7,541 nt of DNA from Spirochaetia bacterium (GTDB taxonomy: Bacteria; Spirochaetota; Spirochaetia; Treponematales; Treponemataceae), in NCBI GenBank assembly GCA_900769325.1, contig CAAGGF010000016.1, positions 1 to 7,541 of the forward strand, in the 5' to 3' direction. The notes under the pieces are model-generated. The model had not been told where the DNA came from. It was given only the letters and a program-made list of their open reading frames with translations, and ran no database searches. Below are positions 5,436 to 7,541 of the stretch, one piece after another. Every line of letters begins with the position of its first letter. The first letter of the stretch is position 1. Position numbers and translations under genes: made by a program.

Positions 5436-6122
5436 TTAATTCAAAACAGGAACCATCTGTGCAATTTTCTTAACTTCTTCAACAGGAAGCTTTAAAATAT
5501 CTGCAATCTGTTCAACAGTTAATGCTTTTGCATCAAGCATCTTTCGGATGATATCAGCTTTTCCTCTGTTCTCAATTCTCTCTACAACATCGCACATAGT
5601 AACACCTCCTTTATTCTTGAAGTTACCTTCATTATAAGCCGTTTCAAAAGAATTGTCACCTGTTAATGCAGTAAACATTTTCATTAATGAATCTGCATGC
5701 AGGAGTTCTCCGCTTGTAGGTATGTAATCTTTGTTCAAACGTTTTGTCTGAAAATACTTAGCAACAAATTTAAAATCGCTCTTAAATAGACTTATTGTTT
5801 CATCGTCAAGCCAGGCGATATCAAATACGTTAATTTTATAATCACTTACGAACGGTTTTAATTCTTTTGGAACATCAAAACATTCATATAAAGACTTTGG
5901 AGCAGTCCATTACGGATTTCCCCATTCTTCCAGATTTTAGAAACATCTCGTTCCTGTTCATGAAGCTCACCGTCTGCCTTGAACATTGTGTCTTTTGTAT
6001 CGGTTTCAAGTTCATTTTCCTGAACAAGCTGCTTTCCATACAAACAAAAGCACATTTACAATGTCAGCAAAAACATCGTTAAACGCTTCAAGATTCTTTT
6101 CTGCAATGTCTTTTGCACCCAT
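5436..6122 (-). pseudogene. Rpn/PD-(D/E)XK nuclease family transposase, frameshifted and core-deleted
   Basis: From the ATG at 6122 the protein begins MGAKDIAEKNLEAFNDVFAD and reaches VNVLLF, then one extra base near 6038 shifts the frame. The next frame continues YGKQLVQENELETDTKDTMF and DGELHEQERDVSKIWKNGEIR. After that a third frame resumes at WTAPKSLYECFDVPKELKP and runs through FVSDYKINVFDIAWLDDETI to KKIAQMVPVLN at 5436. In this family a block of roughly 45-50 residues, including a GIENQ motif and the strand ending in LYFGTEK, normally lies between the KNG.IR and KSLYECF blocks. It is gone, with the junction near 5905-5920. That block carries nuclease-core residues, so the product would be inactive even without the frameshift. 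The family is annotated as recombination-promoting nuclease or putative transposase. Its only upstream promoter is the minus arm of module copy 3. Confidence 0.88.
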
Positions 6123-6198
6123 GGTTTAAATATAATGATTTTTCTGTAGAGTGTATATAAAAACCAAAAATTGCCATATAAGCAGAACTTTTGCTCAT
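6088..6198 (-). pseudogene. Fossil of the histidine kinase start (36 codons)
   Basis: The ATG at 6198 opens MSKSSAYMAIFGF, close to the kinase N-terminus MSKSAAFILK. The DNA match with the true kinase start covers the -10 element, the 6-nt spacer length and the first codons. A weaker match (TATATGGCAAT against TATGTGGCAAT, then TTTTGG) suggests continued homology with a short internal deletion of about 30 nt. The frame then runs out of phase over the start of the transposase remnant and stops at 6088. It is evidence of duplication, not a likely functional peptide, although its start geometry is intact. Confidence 0.6.
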
Positions 6199-6204
6199 GC
6201 GTAA

Positions 6205-6297
6205 AGTATACATCAAAAGTCCCGTTTTTGTTTGGGAAATTTTCCCAAGAATTTTAGGAAAGCATCCCAAAGGAATTTTGAGGTAATGCGGTAGAAT
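6205..6297. promoter_or_regulatory. Divergent promoter module, copy 3 (broken small gene / transposase remnant)
   Basis: The minus arm has TATACT (6210-6205) with CCCAAA (6236-6231) 26 nt upstream, in TTGGGAAATTTTCCCAA (6232-6248). The plus arm has TAGAAT (6292-6297) with CCCAAA (6266-6271), also 26 nt, in AGGAAAGCATCCCAAA. The CCC blocks are 22 bp apart as in copy 2. The minus arm leads to the fossil kinase start 6 nt on, then to the transposase remnant. The plus arm leads to the small gene at 6325. Confidence 0.73.
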
Positions 6298-6324
6298 GTT
6301 GAAAATAAATTGAGGAGTTTTATT

Positions 6325-6609
6325 ATGGAAAATATCAATGTGAGAATTCTTACTATGGATTATATATTTAATCATAAGTTTATGATTTTAAACGCTGTGG
6401 AAAATTCAAAGGATTTTAATTCTTTAGAATTAGATAAATACAAGGAAAAGTATGGAGTTTATATTCACTATTAGAATGACAAATTTTTAATCTGCAATCT
6501 TGTGTTTGCTTTTACGGCTGTAAAACTTGCACCTTATGTGATTATTAATGGAATCTTACTGATTATTTATACTATTGGAATGTATGGTATAATAAAAACT
6601 AAACAGTAA
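6325..6609 (+). pseudogene. Small gene interrupted by an in-frame TAG (49 + 45 codons)
   Basis: GAGGAG (6312-6317) sets the ATG at 6325. The frame gives 49 residues (MENINVRILTMDYIF... ending YGVYIHY), a TAG at 6472-6474, and then stays open in the same frame for 44 more codons to TAA at 6607-6609. The part after TAG is strongly hydrophobic (FLICNLVFAFTAVKLAP, then IINGILLIIYTIGMYGII), consistent with two membrane helices and a basic end (KTKQ). The simplest reading is a membrane protein of about 94 residues killed by one nonsense change. A functional 49-residue soluble product or TAG readthrough cannot be excluded. I do not recognise the family. The promoter module and the 3' repeat around it are intact, so decay may be recent. 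Confidence 0.65.
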
Positions 6610-6624
6610 AAAATTTGCATTTTT

Positions 6625-6670
6625 TTTAAATTTTTTACTTAAAAAAAAACACCTTTTGTGTATTTATTAT
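6625..6670 (+). repeat. AT-rich downstream repeat, copy 2
   Basis: This is the second copy of the repeat at 3802-3846: TTTTACTT, nine A, then CACCTTTTGTGTATTTATTAT. It starts 16 nt after the small gene's TAA and ends 15 nt before the hydrolase ATG, so in this copy it could hold the hydrolase promoter (TATTAT near 6665-6670). I cannot point to a matching -35. Confidence 0.6.
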
Positions 6671-6684
6671 ATAGAGAAATAATT

Positions 6685-7257
6685 ATGAAGAAAAACGCTT
6701 TGTACATTCACGGCTTTATGGGAAATCCAAAGGGCGGAACTTTTGAAACGCTAAAAAAGACTCTCACAAAATGGAACATTCATTCAATACCTTTTCCAGA
6801 TTTGCACACTGATGTTAAAAAAACTCAGTGTCTTATCAGGGACTATTGTAAGAGTGAAAAAGTTGATTTGTTAATTGGAGCCTCCCTTGGAGCATTTTAT
6901 GTTCTTCAATATGAAGAGATAAAAGACAAACTTGTAATAAATCCGTGTTTATATCCTTCTATTGAAATCCCAAAACTTAGAGACCGGTCAACTGGTAATC
7001 CCATAATTCTTTCAGATAAAGTATTGGCAGACTTTCGTGAAATGGAAAAATATGAAGATATTCCAGAAGAACAAAAAAGAAGAAGTTTTGGCATTTTTGC
7101 AAAGGACGATGAATTATTTCATTTCAAAGATTCATTTGATAAATTATTCCAATATAAAGAAGATTTTTATCAAAACAGCATTTTAATAAAGGGGCATCAC
7201 AGTATTGAAGAAGAGTATTTAGCTGATGGTTTAAAGCAGGCAGAAAAGTATTTTTAA
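6685..7257 (+). CDS. YqiA/YcfP-type alpha/beta hydrolase (UPF0227-like)
   Basis: 190 residues from the ATG at 6685. The start reads MKKNALYIHGFMGNPKGGTF, with the oxyanion-loop YIHGF block of small YqiA/YcfP-type hydrolases. The nucleophile elbow is GASLG with S67. The acid is probably D142 in AKDDELF and the base H171 or H172 in KGHHSIEEE. The length and compact lid-free order fit that family, a set of small serine esterases with poorly known substrates. There is no signal peptide, so it acts in the cytosol. An in-frame GTG 27 nt upstream lies inside the downstream repeat and is less likely the start. The ribosome binding site is weak (AGAGAAAT). It is the only intact gene between the decayed region and the window end. 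Confidence 0.88.
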   Translation: MKKNALYIHGFMGNPKGGTFETLKKTLTKWNIHSIPFPDLHTDVKKTQCLIRDYCKSEKVDLLIGASLGAFYVLQYEEIKDKLVINPCLYPSIEIPKLRDRSTGNPIILSDKVLADFREMEKYEDIPEEQKRRSFGIFAKDDELFHFKDSFDKLFQYKEDFYQNSILIKGHHSIEEEYLADGLKQAEKYF

Positions 7258-7302
7258 AGACAGATAAACAGCTGTTGTGATGAATGTATTGATTAAAAAA
7301 TT

Positions 7303-7372
7303 GCAGGGCTTAGAGAAGTGCAGACTGTGGAGAATTTCAGCCTGTGCAAATTGGTATAAGCTCTGCTTTTTT
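7303..7372 (+). terminator. Structured terminator-like element, two nested stems
   Basis: An outer stem of GCAGGGCTTA (7303-7312) with TAAGCTCTGC (7357-7366; 10 pairs with one G-U) is followed at once by six T (7367-7372). Inside it, GTGCAGACTG (7318-7327) pairs with CAGCCTGTGC (7338-7347) with one mismatch and two G-U pairs, around a 10-nt loop. It lies 45 nt after the hydrolase stop and 26 nt before the next start. It may be a long terminator, the 3' end of a small RNA, or an attenuator for the next gene. Confidence 0.6.
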
Positions 7373-7398
7373 GTATTGGAAATATAAGAGGTGAAATC

Positions 7399-7541
7399 AT
7401 GACTAAAGAAGAATACGATAGACTAGGTCATATTACGGAAACTGGAAATTGCTGCATCTGCGGAAAAGAATACACAGACTATGGTAATTCAACCTGGGGC
7501 ATCTGGACAGCTGAAGAGGAAAAAATGGCCTTTGGAGAAAA
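7399..7541 (+). CDS. Cys-rich small protein, N-terminal part (runs off the window)
   Basis: AGAGGTG (7387-7393) precedes the ATG at 7399. The 47 visible residues begin MTKEEYDRLGHITETGNC and include CCICGKEYTDYGNSTWGIW, then a charged helix (TAEEEKM). The CxxC pair followed by a YGN block resembles a family of short, often phage- or mobile-region-linked proteins that start CCxCGK...YGNNP and carry a second Cys pair later to bind zinc. The second pair would lie outside the window, so zinc binding is inferred. It may be controlled through the structured element just upstream. Confidence 0.7.
   Translation, partial: MTKEEYDRLGHITETGNCCICGKEYTDYGNSTWGIWTAEEEKMAFGE

Noticed and set aside
3267..7398. 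Integron-type cassette array (repeated flanks around small unrelated genes)
   Set aside because: I found no attC-like pair of RYYYAAC/GTTRRRY boxes after the genes and no integrase. The shared flanks are promoters and an AT-rich repeat instead.

Overview
The window is AT-rich DNA that looks like an accessory region of a host-associated Treponema-like spirochaete. The support is moderate: a short spirochaete-type lipoprotein signal, a degenerate PD-(D/E)XK (Rpn-type) transposase, a DUF4143-type ATPase start, and an S-component/two-component cluster. No rRNA, tRNA or single-copy marker is present, so the taxonomy is an inference.

Layout. Positions 1-76 hold the first 25 codons of a minus-strand ATPase-like gene, behind a promoter packed with TTCCGCAAAA half-sites. 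Positions 215-715 (minus) hold a small membrane protein directly downstream of a gutted SAM-methyltransferase that still has its promoter and ribosome binding site. Positions 815-3133 are an intact minus-strand operon: NarL/LuxR-type histidine kinase, response regulator (32-bp overlap), then an ECF-transporter S-component-like membrane protein (4-bp ATGA overlap). Positions 3267-4447 (plus) hold a small conserved protein of unknown function and a lipoprotein. Positions 4482-6122 are a graveyard: a frameshifted phage-tail-like fragment, three hairpins in a row, a terminator, and a transposase with a frameshift and a deleted core. Positions 6325-7541 (plus) hold a small gene broken by an in-frame TAG, a YqiA-type alpha/beta hydrolase, a structured terminator-like element, and the start of a Cys-rich protein.

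The most interesting feature is a roughly 95-105 bp divergent promoter module present three times (about 3140-3242, 3849-3941 and 6205-6297). Each copy carries two imperfect GGGAAA-n3/4-TCCCAAA palindromes, one per direction. In all six arms CCCAAA starts exactly 26 nt before the first base of a TATAAT-like hexamer. Copy 1 lies between the histidine kinase operon and the unknown gene, copy 2 precedes the lipoprotein, and copy 3 precedes the broken small gene and still carries a fossil of the kinase start. The simplest reading is a small regulon built by duplicating the kinase-operon promoter, probably read by the response regulator encoded next to copy 1. A second repeat of about 45 bp follows the genes driven by copies 1 and 3, so two unrelated genes sit in the same 5' and 3' frame, like exchangeable cassettes.

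A second theme is start geometry. The minus-strand ATPase and kinase genes both have their ATG exactly 6 nt after the -10 hexamer and no Shine-Dalgarno sequence, which predicts leaderless mRNAs. The plus-strand genes behind the same modules have ordinary leaders and ribosome binding sites.
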